A DNA stretch of 64,000 nt from Streptomyces sp. NBC_01478. GTDB lineage: Bacteria > Actinomycetota > Actinomycetes > Streptomycetales > Streptomycetaceae. The stretch spans positions 5,437,501-5,501,500 of the forward strand of contig NZ_CP109444.1 of the NCBI RefSeq assembly GCF_036227225.1, given 5' to 3'. Numbering within the stretch: position 1 is the first letter of the stretch; each line of letters begins with the position of its first letter. Under the pieces are notes generated by a model that saw nothing but the letters and a program-made list of their open reading frames with translations, did no database searches and was not told where the DNA came from. This document shows, in pieces, positions 16,115 through 26,289 of this stretch. A program made the translations under genes and the position numbers.

Positions 16115-17407
16115 TCAGCCCGAGGCGGAGGCGCTAGGCCCGGCGTCCACCGGGTGGACGGTGGGGCAGTAGCGCCGCCAGGCGTCGAGGAACTTGTTGC
16201 GCATGTAGCCCTTGCGCTGGGTTCCGTCGGCGAGGCGGACGTTGCCTGGCTTGATGACGTACGGGCTGAGCATCCGTGCCAGTTCGCGGGAGTCCAGCCC
16301 GTTGCGCCCCCACTCTGCCCACGGGGCCTCTGCGTCCTGGCGCAGGTGGTAGAGCAGCTCGTCCGTGGAGAGGCTGTCCGCCTCGCGCTGGGCGGCGAAG
16401 ACCCGGCGGATGTCGGCGAGGATCCGCGCGCCGCCGGGTCGCTCCTCCTCCGCCTCGACCTCTGTGGCCACCATCCGCGCACACGCCGTACGGGCGCGGC
16501 GGGGCCAGGACCCGGCGGCCAGGTCGGCGACGATGACCAAGGGCTCCCAGGTGTCGGCCGCCCGGTCTTCCACCGGCATGACCGGCTCCAGCTCTGCCGC
16601 CTCGTCCAGCAACGGCCTGGCCCAGGCAGCGATGCGGTCGCGCAGTTCATGCAGGGCCGGGATGTCGCGGCGGGAGCGGAAGGGCTTGACCTTCTCGCCC
16701 TCGGCCCGGCGCCGCATCCGGATCACGATGGCCCGGTCCATGATCGTGTCGGGCAGGTCGCCGATCCCCGCGATGGCCGCCATGGCGAAGGTCGCGAAGC
16801 GGTGCGGGGTGTGGTCGTTGCCGACGACCCGGGTGACGTATCGGTTGCGCTGGTGGCCGGCGTTGAGCAGGCCGCGCATCTCCTCGTTCTTCTCGGCCAC
16901 CTTCGGGGTGCCGAAGATGGTGTCGGCCTCGTCCACCAGGAGCGTGGGCGGGTTCTCCTCGGTGATCGACCGGAAGATGGCCGCCGGTGTGGTGTTGATG
17001 GTGAGCATCGGCTCGTGGACCGTCTCGGTCAGCACGTCCAGCAGCCGCGACTTGCCGCACCGCTTCGCCGGTCCCACGACCGCCAGACGCGGCGCGTGCT
17101 GCCACGCTGCCTGGAGATGCGTCGCCGCCACCCACAGCGTGACCGCGTCCAGCGCCTCGGACGAGGGCAGGATCACGAACTTCGCTATCTGCCCGCGCAG
17201 TTCGTCCAGCAGCACCGAGCCGGGCGTCGGATCCGGATCCGGCACTACCTCCTCGGCGGGCTGATCCCCCGAAGTAGCGTCAGGCGCACCGTCGTTGGCG
17301 ATCAGCGGGGCTTCGCCGGAGTGGTGGCCGAGCTGGCCGGGGACGGTGACGGGCGGCCACGAGGGCTTGCCGGAGTCGGAATAGGGCTCGGCTCCCGCAT
17401 GTTCCAC
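16115..17407 (-). CDS. DUF3631 P-loop ATPase (replication-associated)
   Basis: 430 residues from GTG 17407 with AGGAG seven bases upstream; the longer open frame to 17719 lacks a binding site. Walker A is VVGPAKRCGKSRLLD (~residue 100) and Walker B is TLLVDEADTIFG; a sensor-like Arg-rich segment RAIVIRMRRR follows. The C-terminal DUF3631 part includes TDELLYHLR and GYMRNKFLDAWRRY. In Streptomyces integrative elements such proteins occupy the place of Rep/primase-helicase, so excision-coupled replication is a reasonable inference. Confidence 0.82.
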   Translation of the reverse strand: MEHAGAEPYSDSGKPSWPPVTVPGQLGHHSGEAPLIANDGAPDATSGDQPAEEVVPDPDPTPGSVLLDELRGQIAKFVILPSSEALDAVTLWVAATHLQAAWQHAPRLAVVGPAKRCGKSRLLDVLTETVHEPMLTINTTPAAIFRSITEENPPTLLVDEADTIFGTPKVAEKNEEMRGLLNAGHQRNRYVTRVVGNDHTPHRFATFAMAAIAGIGDLPDTIMDRAIVIRMRRRAEGEKVKPFRSRRDIPALHELRDRIAAWARPLLDEAAELEPVMPVEDRAADTWEPLVIVADLAAGSWPRRARTACARMVATEVEAEEERPGGARILADIRRVFAAQREADSLSTDELLYHLRQDAEAPWAEWGRNGLDSRELARMLSPYVIKPGNVRLADGTQRKGYMRNKFLDAWRRYCPTVHPVDAGPSASASG

Positions 17408-17640
17408 GGGGCAGCTCCTTTTCTGGCGGTGGCGGGCGGGTGCGCCCTGGCCGCCGGGTTGGTTCATCACGGGCCGGTTGGGGTTGCTCGGGCCTCCGGC
17501 GTTGCACCGCCGGGGGCCCATCCCCGTCTCGCGGGCACCAGGCCACCGCGAGGGAACACGGACCGTACGTCCACACCCGGCAACAGTCCAGCGTTTCTGT
17601 GTCAGCTCAGCGCAGAACCGTTTGCTACGGTGCCACGCCA

Positions 17641-17880
17641 TCACGCCGCCAAGCCCAGCAGATCGAGCAGATCCGCCGTCACGACCCGGTAGGCGTTGCC
17701 CAGCCGCAGCACCTTGCACGGGTACTCGCCCCGCTTCGCCAGCTCGTACCCCTTGCTCCGCCCGAGCCCGAGAGCACGGTTACCTGTGTCCAGGTCAACG
17801 GACACGGGGAGGGCGAGAAGCTCCTCCCGACTCATCCCCTTCGAGTCCTTCATCCGTCCGGCCGTCGCGTCTTCGCGCAT
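17641..17880 (-). CDS. Excisionase-like helix-turn-helix protein
   Basis: 79 residues. The core, LGLGRSKGYELAKRGEYPCKVLRLGNAYRVVTADLLDLLGL in three parts, is the MerR/AlpA-type winged HTH of excisionases (GRSxGYExAxxGEYP...VLRxGxxYRV). It sits beside the integrase module and would control directionality of site-specific recombination. Start ATG 17880 with GGGG ~10 bases upstream; ATG 17853 is also possible. Confidence 0.8.
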   Translation of the reverse strand: MREDATAGRMKDSKGMSREELLALPVSVDLDTGNRALGLGRSKGYELAKRGEYPCKVLRLGNAYRVVTADLLDLLGLAA

Positions 17881-17976
17881 GCAGTGCGCCCCTTTTCGGT
17901 ACAGCCCTCGGCGAACGCGGCGATCACATCCGGCTCCAGGCGTCTATAACCATCATCGGGAAGCTAATGTGTCTCC

Positions 17977-18654
17977 ATGACACAACACGGTGTGGATCCT
18001 GATGAGGACGACGTTCCCGAGTGGGAGGACCGGGTCAAGGCCAACGTCGCCGGCGAAGTCCGGCGCAGAAGGAAGGAGAAGGGGTGGAGCGCACAGGACT
18101 TGGCCGACCGGTGCGAGGAACTCGGGCATCCCATCCCGCGCAACGTGATCGCCAACATGGAGTCCGGCCGCCGGGCCAGCCTTCCGCTGGTGGACGTCAT
18201 CGTCCTGGCCGCCGCCCTGGAGACGTATCCGGTCTGCCTGATCTTCCCGGTCGGCTACGTCGACCGAACCCAGGAACTCCCTTTCCAGGACCTCGTGCCC
18301 ACCTGGGACGCACTGCGTCGCTTCACCGGCGACGAGGCCACGTTCTTGTACGACGCGGGCCTCATCCCCGACTTCGAAGCGCACGACAACCTCGTACGCA
18401 CTGCACTCGCCGCACTCGAAGAAGCGGAACAGGCACGCTTCGCAGCCAAGACGGCAAGCAACCGCGCCCAACAGGACGAAGCCGAACGCAGGCGGACCAA
18501 GTACTCCGACGAGGCCATCTCCGCCAAGTACAAACTCCGCTACCTGCGCCGCGACCTCCTCGACGAAGGCGCCACCCCGCCCTATCTCCCACCCGCGCTG
18601 GGCGACGTCGACCTGCCCGACGACCCCAACACCACCCCGGAGGAACGCCTTTGA
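17977..18654 (+). CDS. XRE-family regulator upstream of integrase
   Basis: 225 residues. N-terminal HTH at about residues 20-80 (RRRRKEKGWSAQDLADRCEE, then NVIANMESGRR). The C-terminal half is a long charged helix (EEAEQARFAAKTASNRAQQD), probably a coiled coil for dimerisation. The start ATG lies six bases after a TAATGT -10 box, so the message is probably leaderless. Its last codons overlap the integrase TTG start, so both are one transcript and it likely represses or times integration and excision. Confidence 0.83.
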   Translation: MTQHGVDPDEDDVPEWEDRVKANVAGEVRRRRKEKGWSAQDLADRCEELGHPIPRNVIANMESGRRASLPLVDVIVLAAALETYPVCLIFPVGYVDRTQELPFQDLVPTWDALRRFTGDEATFLYDAGLIPDFEAHDNLVRTALAALEEAEQARFAAKTASNRAQQDEAERRRTKYSDEAISAKYKLRYLRRDLLDEGATPPYLPPALGDVDLPDDPNTTPEERL

Positions 18655-20264
18655 AGGGCTCCACCTACCGCCGCTGCTCCTGCCGCGACCCCAAGACCAG
18701 CAAGGAACTCGGCTCCTCCTGCCCAAAGCGCAACAGCAGGAACCACTGCACCTACTCCATACGCCAGGAGTTGCCGCCCCGCGAAGACGGCAGCCGACGC
18801 TCCTTCGCCCGTGGCGGGTACGCCAGCCTCAAGGCGGCCCAGGCCGACCTCGACCACGTACGCGCCCTAATGGCGCTCGCCGAGTCGGACGACCCCGAAG
18901 GCGTCCAGCTGATCGCCGAGATGCTGTCCGAGGTCAGCCGCGACAAGCTGCCCCTCCCCGACGTGGAGGAGACCCGGCGCCGCCTCAACGCCGGCCAGGA
19001 CCTCGTCGGCAGCCTCACCGTGAGCGAGTGGCTGGACCGGTGGCTCGCGGGCAAGCGCATCCGGAAGTCGGGCGTCAGCCGCTACGAGACCGACGTCCGC
19101 GTCCACCTCAAGCCCCACATCGGCGACCGCCGCCTCGACCGGCTGCGCGTCAGCCACCTCAGCGAGATGTTCACCGCCATCACCGACGCCAACGCCGAGA
19201 TCCTGGAGCAGAACGCCCAACGGCGAGCGGCAGTCGAGGAGTTGGCGACCGTGCCGTGGAAGGGCGTGGAGAACCGGGCCCACCGCAAGGCCATGAAGGC
19301 GGCGATCGACGTGATGCCGCCCTTCCGTCGCGTCACCGGGCCGTCCACCCGCCAGCACGTCAAGGCCACGCTCCGCGCCGCCCTGAACGAGGCGATCGGC
19401 CAGCAGATCATCACGTTCAACCCGGCGTCCCACGTGGAGATCGACCCCGTCCGCAAACCGAAGGCCCTCGTGTGGACGGACGAGCGGGTCGCCCGGTGGC
19501 AGCAGACCGGCGAGAAGCCCTCCCCCGTCATGGTCTGGACGCCCGAACAGACCGGCGCCTTCCTCGACTTCGTCGCCGCGGACCGGCTGTACGCCATGTG
19601 GCACCTGATCGCCTTCCGCGGCCTGCGTCGTGGCGAGGCGTGCGGCCAGCCCTGGTCGGAGACCAACCTCGACCGACACTCCCTCACCGTCACCGGCCAA
19701 CTCGTCCAGGACGGATGGGACGTCGAGGCGTCCGAACCGAAGACCGACAGCGGCTTCCGCGTCGTCGCCCTGGACGACGACACCGTCACCGTCCTGGAGC
19801 GGCACCGCAAGCAGCAGGCGGCCGACCGCGAGGAATGGGGATCGGCCTGGGTCGACACCGGTCTCGTCTTCACCCAGGAAGACGGCTCCTGGCTGCACCC
19901 CGGCAAAGTGACCGACCTCTTCGAACGGCTCGTCGCCGCCTCCGGCCTCCCGCCGATCCGGCTCCACGACCTCCGCCACGGCGCGGCCACCCTCATGCTC
20001 GCCGCTGGCATCGACGTGAAGATCGTGTCGGACACCCTCGGGCACAGCGACACCCGCATCACGCGGGACATCTACCAGAGCGTCCTCCCCCACGTCGGCA
20101 AGAGTTCAGCCGAGGCCACCGCCAAGCTGGTCCCTCTCCAGCGCAAGGCCGAGGCGGAGAAGGCGGCCCGCAAGGCCGCGAAGGCCGCCCAGAAGGCCAA
20201 GGAGAAGGCGAAAGCCCAGGCCAAGGCGAAGAAGAACAGGATGCGGAAGAAGCCCAAGAAGTAG
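18651..20264 (+). CDS. int: Tyrosine site-specific integrase
   Basis: 537 residues from TTG 18651: GGAGG is seven bases upstream and the start overlaps the XRE stop as TTGA. Order: a Cys/Arg-rich N-terminus (YRRCSCRDP), an arm/core-binding SAM-like domain (~140-260), and the catalytic domain with FRGLRRGEAC (Arg), LHDLRHGAATLMLAAG (HxxR), LGHSD and nucleophile region DIYQSVL. The C-terminal 40 residues are Lys/Ala repeats. It is adjacent to the 3' end of tRNA-Thr, the likely attachment site. Confidence 0.93.
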   Translation: MKGSTYRRCSCRDPKTSKELGSSCPKRNSRNHCTYSIRQELPPREDGSRRSFARGGYASLKAAQADLDHVRALMALAESDDPEGVQLIAEMLSEVSRDKLPLPDVEETRRRLNAGQDLVGSLTVSEWLDRWLAGKRIRKSGVSRYETDVRVHLKPHIGDRRLDRLRVSHLSEMFTAITDANAEILEQNAQRRAAVEELATVPWKGVENRAHRKAMKAAIDVMPPFRRVTGPSTRQHVKATLRAALNEAIGQQIITFNPASHVEIDPVRKPKALVWTDERVARWQQTGEKPSPVMVWTPEQTGAFLDFVAADRLYAMWHLIAFRGLRRGEACGQPWSETNLDRHSLTVTGQLVQDGWDVEASEPKTDSGFRVVALDDDTVTVLERHRKQQAADREEWGSAWVDTGLVFTQEDGSWLHPGKVTDLFERLVAASGLPPIRLHDLRHGAATLMLAAGIDVKIVSDTLGHSDTRITRDIYQSVLPHVGKSSAEATAKLVPLQRKAEAEKAARKAAKAAQKAKEKAKAQAKAKKNRMRKKPKK

Positions 20265-20353
20265 GGCACCGAACCGCTCCGCTCACGCATCGCTCACGCA
20301 AGCCACCTCACGGCACCCCAGCCGTGCGACGCGCCATGCCCCGAGCAACACAA

Positions 20354-20386
20354 AAGGCCAGGTCACGGGCTATGTGACCTGGCCTT
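20354..20386 (-). terminator. Intrinsic terminator of tRNA-Thr
   Basis: Perfect 13-bp arms AAGGCCAGGTCAC / GTGACCTGGCCTT around a 7-base loop, followed on the minus strand by TTTTG. It lies seven bases beyond the tRNA 3' end, so it is either the native tRNA terminator or was carried in by the element. Confidence 0.8.
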
Positions 20387-20392
20387 CGAAGG

Positions 20393-20466
20393 AGCCCCCT
20401 GTCGGATTCGAACCGACGACCTACGCATTACAAGTGCGTTGCTCTGGCCAACTGAGCTAAGGAGGC
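20393..20466 (-). tRNA. tRNA-Thr (anticodon TGT), probable integration site
   Basis: 74 bases on the minus strand, no encoded CCA. Acceptor GCCTCCT pairs with AGGGGGC. The anticodon stem ACGCA/TGCGT encloses CTTGTAA (anticodon TGT), and the T-loop is GGTTCGAATCC. A plausible -10 (TACACT) lies at 20523-20518. The 3' half faces the integrase gene, as expected if it holds the att core. Confidence 0.95.
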
Positions 20467-20701
20467 CTGCGCGTGTGCAAGGCGCCTGCGAGGCGTGCGC
20501 GATCACGTGCCTGGTGCAGTGTACCCAGGTCCCCGTCGCGCCCTGTCGAAAATTTCCGCGAAGTTCACATGCGTTCAGGTACTGACAGACCAGGCAAACG
20601 CCAGGTACCGTCCTGACCCAGTTCACTCGCGTGGACTACACCACCACCTTCCTACAACGGATCGTCCGGCACGTTCCTGCCGGTAGAAGGGGGCCTTCAC
20701 C

Positions 20702-21838
<1,137 letters not shown>

Positions 21839-21850
21839 TCAAACGTTCCC

Positions 21851-21886
21851 AGGAAGGGCCCCGCGGTCAACCGCGGGGCCCTTCCT
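21851..21886 (+). terminator. Terminator downstream of msiK
   Basis: Perfect 16-bp arms AGGAAGGGCCCCGCGG / CCGCGGGGCCCTTCCT with loop TCAA, 12 bases after the msiK stop, followed by GTTG. Confidence 0.85.
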
Positions 21887-22043
21887 GTTGGGCGCGGCCG
21901 CCGACCGTGTCGACAAATACCCCGGCAGACCGGTCATTTCGAGCAGTGTTCGTCAACCCCCTACCCAATTCGAGGCACCAATCCATCCCCCATATTGGTG
22001 ACTAAATGTCGCCAAATCATTACCGGGCGCTACCCTCACACGC

Positions 22044-22499
22044 GTGAAGCACTCCAATAACCAACAGCCGCGACGCGGCCGGGGCCCCGCCCGCCGGGTC
22101 GGCCGCACGCTCGCCCTCGTCCTGCCCGTCGTCATGGTGCTCTCCGGGACCCTCGCGGTCACCCGGGTCAACTGGTCGGGGAGCCCCTCCAGCTCGATGC
22201 TCACCGCGACGGACGTCACGGCGGCCGGAGCGTCCTCACGGGCCGCCGCACGCGCCCCGCAGGACATCCTGCGCGACCAGCTCCTGACCGAGCTCCAGGA
22301 CAAGAACCCCGGCGTCGTCCTGACCCACCTCCAGGAGGCGGTGAACGGCCAGCCCTCGCTCGCCGGCCACTGCACCTCCATCGCCCGCGCACTGGGCCGC
22401 GCCGCCGTCCGTATCTACGGCGCCGCACGCGCCCAGTCCTACGCCCGCCCCGTGTGCGACACCGCGTTCGCCTCCGGTGTCATGGCCGCGCACAGCTGA
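22044..22499 (+). CDS. Small secreted or membrane-anchored hypothetical protein
   Basis: 151 residues from GTG 22044. A basic N-terminus is followed by one hydrophobic segment (TLALVLPVVMVLSGTLAV), so it is exported or N-anchored. The rest is Ala-rich with two cysteines (GHCTS, PVCDT) that could pair outside the cell. A TACCCT -10 box ends seven bases before the start, suggesting a leaderless message. No function recognised; probably conserved in the genus. Confidence 0.7.
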   Translation: MKHSNNQQPRRGRGPARRVGRTLALVLPVVMVLSGTLAVTRVNWSGSPSSSMLTATDVTAAGASSRAAARAPQDILRDQLLTELQDKNPGVVLTHLQEAVNGQPSLAGHCTSIARALGRAAVRIYGAARAQSYARPVCDTAFASGVMAAHS

Positions 22500-22596
22500 C
22501 CCGGAGCCGGTGCCCGGAGTAGGAGGTCGGTAACGGCTGATTAAGGAACGGTTGCAGCCGAAAGATGCGGTGGGGCCGCCACGTACAGTTCGGGTC

Positions 22597-23328
22597 ATGA
22601 CCGATCCGAACGCCGCGTCGCGCCCCACCCAAGCCGTGATCCTGGCCGGTGGCCAGGGATCCCGGCTGCGCCCGTACACCGACGACCGGCCCAAGCCGAT
22701 GGTCGAGATCCCCGGCACGGGGACTCCGATCATCGGCCATCAGCTCGTCTGGCTCGCCGAAGAGGGCGTGACCGACGTGGTGGTCAGTTGCGGGCACCTC
22801 GCCGAGGTGCTCCAGGACTGGCTGAAAACCGCCGATCTGCCGGTCGACGTGACCACGGTCGTCGAGACGGAGCCGCTGGGCCGCGGCGGCGGCCTCAAGT
22901 ACGCCGCCGCGCGTCTGCCCCGGCCGGACAGCGCCTGGTACGCCACCAACGGCGACATCTGGACGCGCTTCTCGCTGCGCGACATGGCGGACTTCCACAC
23001 CGAGCGCGACGCGGTCGCCACGATCGCGCTGGCCCGGCCGCGGATTCCTTGGGGGGCCGTGCAGACCGACGGCTTCGGGCGGGTCACGGACTTCATCGAG
23101 TCGCCGCCGACGCAGTACGCGATCAATGCGGGGGTGTACGTCTTCTCGCCCGAGTTCGCGGAGTTGTTGCCGGAGCGGGGGGATCACGAGCGGACGACGT
23201 TCCCTCACCTTGCTCGTGAGCGGCGGTTGGCCGGGTTCCCCATCCCTCAGGGGGCTTACTGGCGGGCCATCGATACCGCGAAGGACCTCAGGGAAGCCGC
23301 CAAGGAGCTTGCTGCGCTTGGTCGTTGA
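22597..23328 (+). CDS. Sugar-nucleotide pyrophosphorylase (NTP_transferase family)
   Basis: 243 residues from ATG 22597. N-terminal AVILAGGQGSRLRPYT (nucleotide-binding G-G-x-G-x-R-L-x-P-x-T), KPMVEI, then GRGGGLKYA and NGDIWTRF with the metal-binding Asp. This transfers a nucleotidyl group to a sugar 1-phosphate, giving an NDP-sugar; base and sugar not determinable. A TACAGT -10 box ends seven bases before ATG. No other sugar-nucleotide gene is adjacent. Confidence 0.88.
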   Translation: MTDPNAASRPTQAVILAGGQGSRLRPYTDDRPKPMVEIPGTGTPIIGHQLVWLAEEGVTDVVVSCGHLAEVLQDWLKTADLPVDVTTVVETEPLGRGGGLKYAAARLPRPDSAWYATNGDIWTRFSLRDMADFHTERDAVATIALARPRIPWGAVQTDGFGRVTDFIESPPTQYAINAGVYVFSPEFAELLPERGDHERTTFPHLARERRLAGFPIPQGAYWRAIDTAKDLREAAKELAALGR

Positions 23329-23342
23329 GTGCGGTCCACTGT

Positions 23343-23395
23343 GGCTGGTCGCTCCCGCGCGGCGGAGCCGCACATTGATACAGCCCCGCGCCCCT
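23343..23395 (+). repeat. Dispersed 53-base repeat, copy A
   Basis: Begins GGCTGGTCGC and ends CCCGCGCCCCT, with core GCGGCGGAGCCGCA followed by GATACAGCC. A second copy in the same orientation lies at 27778-27830. The GCGGCGGAGCCGC part is itself palindromic. Confidence 0.75.
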
Positions 23396-23419
23396 GGGGC
23401 AACTGCCCCCAGGGCAATC

Positions 23420-23453
23420 AAGAGGGCCCGCACTGGAAAGTGCGGGCCCTCTT
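23420..23453. terminator. Bidirectional terminator
   Basis: Perfect 15-bp arms AAGAGGGCCCGCACT / AGTGCGGGCCCTCTT, loop GGAA, between the convergent nucleotidyltransferase and DoxX genes. Confidence 0.85.
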
Positions 23454-23511
23454 GGTATTTACCGGAGTCAGCCGGTGGGCGACTGCGTCAACAAGCCGCC
23501 CACCGGCCCAG

Positions 23512-25119
23512 TTACCCCAACAGGCCGCCCACCAGGCCCGGCTGGCCGGAGGAGGACGAACCCCCGGTGCTGGAGCCGCCGTTGGAGCCGGTGCCGCCGC
23601 TGGTACCGCCGCCGGACGTGGGTCCTGAGGTGGTGCTGGGGGCCTGGCCGGCCGGGGAGGACTGCTGGGGCTGGGTGCGGCCCGCGGTGCCCTGGGTCTG
23701 GCTGGGGGCGCCGCTGGTGGCCGTACCGGAGGAGGAGCGGGTCGCGCCCGGGGTTGTCGCGGCACCGGACGGCTTGGGTGAAGTCGCGTGCCGGGACGGT
23801 GACTTGGACGCCTTGGGGCTGCTGCTGTGGCTCTTGGTCGGCTCTCCGGGGAGCGGGGCGCCCGGCAGTTCGTTGCGCGGGGCCTCGCCGGGGCCGGGGA
23901 CGACCACACGGCTGGAGTCGCGGACCGCGCCGCCGAGCAACGAGCCGACGAGCAGAGTGAGTCCGATGGCGACGGCCGTGACGAGGGCGCCGCGGCGCAG
24001 GACGTAGCGGCGCAACTCCCAGATGTCCGCGCGGGGTCCGAGGCGGCGCCAGGCGCTGCCCGCGAGGCGGCCGTCGACCGAGTAGACCGGGGCGCCCGCG
24101 ATGATCAGCGGGGACCACGCGGCGAGATAGATGATGTCCGGCGCGTCGTAGGCCGGGACGGTCTTCCAGCTCACCGTGACGATCAGTGCCGCCGAGAGCA
24201 GCGCGCCGAAGACCGCGGCGACCCGCTGCCACAGGCCGAGGATCGTGAGGACGCCCACGATGACCTGTGCGAAGGCGATGACGAGGCCGGAGCCGACCGG
24301 GTGCTGGAGCGCGAACTGCCGTAGTGGCTCGGCGACTTCCCACGGGTGCAGGGTGTTGAGCCACTTCACCATCGAGCCGCGCTTGCCGCCGTCGAAGTAG
24401 ACGGGGTCGCACAGCTTGCCCATGCCGGCGTAGATGGAGATGAAGCCCAGGAAGATGCGGAGCGGGAGGAGAACCACGCCGAGGTTCATCCGGCGGCCTG
24501 GGTAATAGGCGTGCCGTACGGGCTCGTTGGGGTTGCGTCTGGTGCGGCGCTCGCGTTCCGCGCCCTCGAAGTCCTCGAACTCCTGGTCCCCGTAGGCGGG
24601 TTCGTCGTAGGCGCTGCCCACCGTCCGCATGGGCGGCAGGAGTCGGTTCTCGCCGGTGTCGTGATCGCCGCCGCGCTGGGGGCCGACGACCGGGGTCTCG
24701 ATGGTCTGCACGGTCAGGTCGCCGTCGTAACTGCCGCTGTCGATACGGGGGATGACCTGCGTGGCTCCGGCGTCGCCGCCCGGTTCTTCGCCGTGCCGGA
24801 CGCCCGTGCCGCGCACGGCCTGGAGCAGCCGGTGGGCGCCGGTGTCGTCCGGGGCGGACTTGCCGCTCCAGACGACGGGCCGGCGGCGCGCGCCGGCGGC
24901 GGGGATCCGGCCGGGGACCTCGGTGGCGCTCAGGTGCCGTGCGATCCGCGGCGACGGGGAACGCGTCGAGGCGCCCAACTGCACGCGGAAGCTCGCATGA
25001 TTGACGATGATCTGCGCCGGATCGCTCGGCACCTTCACCATGCTCAGCGCGGGAGCGTCGTCGAAGCCCGACGGGCCGTCCCCCGTGGGTGTGCGGGGTG
25101 TTCTGGTGTCCACACTCAT
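23512..25119 (-). CDS. DoxX-family membrane protein with Ser/Pro-rich tail
   Basis: 535 residues. A long polar N-terminus (~1-215) is followed by a DoxX-type four-helix membrane domain (~215-345: LRIFLGFISIYAGMGKLCDP, then VIAFAQVIVGVLTILGLWQR), another helix near 375, and a Ser/Pro/Gly-rich low-complexity C-terminus (~400-535). DoxX proteins are linked to quinone or thiol redox systems, but no partner is adjacent. Ends near the bidirectional terminator. Confidence 0.8.
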   Translation of the reverse strand: MSVDTRTPRTPTGDGPSGFDDAPALSMVKVPSDPAQIIVNHASFRVQLGASTRSPSPRIARHLSATEVPGRIPAAGARRRPVVWSGKSAPDDTGAHRLLQAVRGTGVRHGEEPGGDAGATQVIPRIDSGSYDGDLTVQTIETPVVGPQRGGDHDTGENRLLPPMRTVGSAYDEPAYGDQEFEDFEGAERERRTRRNPNEPVRHAYYPGRRMNLGVVLLPLRIFLGFISIYAGMGKLCDPVYFDGGKRGSMVKWLNTLHPWEVAEPLRQFALQHPVGSGLVIAFAQVIVGVLTILGLWQRVAAVFGALLSAALIVTVSWKTVPAYDAPDIIYLAAWSPLIIAGAPVYSVDGRLAGSAWRRLGPRADIWELRRYVLRRGALVTAVAIGLTLLVGSLLGGAVRDSSRVVVPGPGEAPRNELPGAPLPGEPTKSHSSSPKASKSPSRHATSPKPSGAATTPGATRSSSGTATSGAPSQTQGTAGRTQPQQSSPAGQAPSTTSGPTSGGGTSGGTGSNGGSSTGGSSSSGQPGLVGGLLG

Positions 25120-25237
25120 CTAACCGAGTGACGTGTGTTTAGGACACTGCTTTGACTCGCCGGAAGTGTCCGGACCGCGTCAAGCGGGCGCGCGGCGCCC
25201 AGATTGCCCCGAGTGGGGGACGGCGCCGAACGCCCGT

Positions 25238-26179
25238 TCAGGAACGCTTGCGTGCCGCCTCGTAGAGCACGATGCCCGCCGCCACACCGGCGTTGAGGGA
25301 TTCCCCGCCGCCTGGCATCGGGATCCGGACCCTGAAGTCACAGGTCTCGCCCACGAGTCGGGACAGGCCCTTGCCCTCGCTGCCGACGACGATGACCACC
25401 GGGCCTTCCAGCGCGGCGAGTTCACCGACCTCGGTGTCACCGTCGGCGGCCAGGCCCACGATCGCGAGGCCCGCCTTCTTGTACGCCTCCAGGGCGCGCG
25501 TCAGGTTGGTGGCGCGGGCGACGGGTGTACGGGCGGCGGCACCGGCGGACGTCTTCCAGGCGCCGGCGGTCATGCCGGCCGCGCGCCGCTCGGGCACCAG
25601 GACACCGTGCCCGCCGAAGGCGGAGGCCGAGCGGACGATCGCGCCGAGGTTGCGCGGGTCGGTCACCCCGTCGAGGGCGACGATCAGCGGATCCTCGCCC
25701 TTGTCGTAGGCCGCGTTGGCGAGGTCCTCGGCGTGCGCGTACTCGTAGGCCGGGACCTGGAGGACCATGCCCTGGTGGTTGAGGCCGTTCGTCATGCGGT
25801 CCAGCTCGGGGCGCGGGGCCTCCATGAGGTGGACGCCGCCGCGCTCGGCGACGAGCTGGAGCGCCTCGCGCACCCGCTCGTCGTTGTCGATGAACTGCTG
25901 GACGTAGAGCGTGACCGCCGGGACGCCCTCGCGCAGCGCCTCCACGACCGGGTTGCGCCCCACGACCATCTCGGACGTGCCCTTGCCGCCGCGCCCGCGC
26001 GCCGCAGGGCGACGCTGGACCTGCTTGGCCTTGGAGTTGGCGATGCGGTTCTTCTTGTGGCCCTTGCGCGCCTCGGCGGGCGGGGTGGGGCCCTTGCCTT
26101 CGAGGCCCCTGCGCCGCTGGCCGCCACTGCCGACCTGCGCGCCCTTCTTGCCGGACATGCGGCGGTTGTTGGCTGCCAT
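25238..26179 (-). CDS. rlmB: 23S rRNA 2'-O-ribose methyltransferase (SpoU/TrmH, RlmB-type)
   Basis: 313 residues: a basic N-terminal extension (~75), a substrate-binding domain, then the SPOUT catalytic domain. All three SpoU motifs are present: [27 protein letters not shown] and [17 protein letters not shown]. Lies downstream of cysS with 110 bases between, an arrangement common in actinobacteria. Assignment to G2251 (RlmB) is by family and context. Confidence 0.9.
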   Translation of the reverse strand: MAANNRRMSGKKGAQVGSGGQRRRGLEGKGPTPPAEARKGHKKNRIANSKAKQVQRRPAARGRGGKGTSEMVVGRNPVVEALREGVPAVTLYVQQFIDNDERVREALQLVAERGGVHLMEAPRPELDRMTNGLNHQGMVLQVPAYEYAHAEDLANAAYDKGEDPLIVALDGVTDPRNLGAIVRSASAFGGHGVLVPERRAAGMTAGAWKTSAGAAARTPVARATNLTRALEAYKKAGLAIVGLAADGDTEVGELAALEGPVVIVVGSEGKGLSRLVGETCDFRVRIPMPGGGESLNAGVAAGIVLYEAARKRS

Positions 26180-26289
26180 GACCTACCTGTCTGTTCAGAG
26201 TCGTATCAAGAGTTTGTGGACGTACGTCTATGCAGTGTGCCGCCCGGAGGGCCGGGCGGCACAGTCGATCTTCGTTGACCGGGACGGGT

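Noticed and set aside
18021..18650. Upstream extension of the integrase frame
   Set aside because: It overlaps the XRE gene in another frame; TTG 18651 has GGAGG at good spacing and a start/stop overlap.
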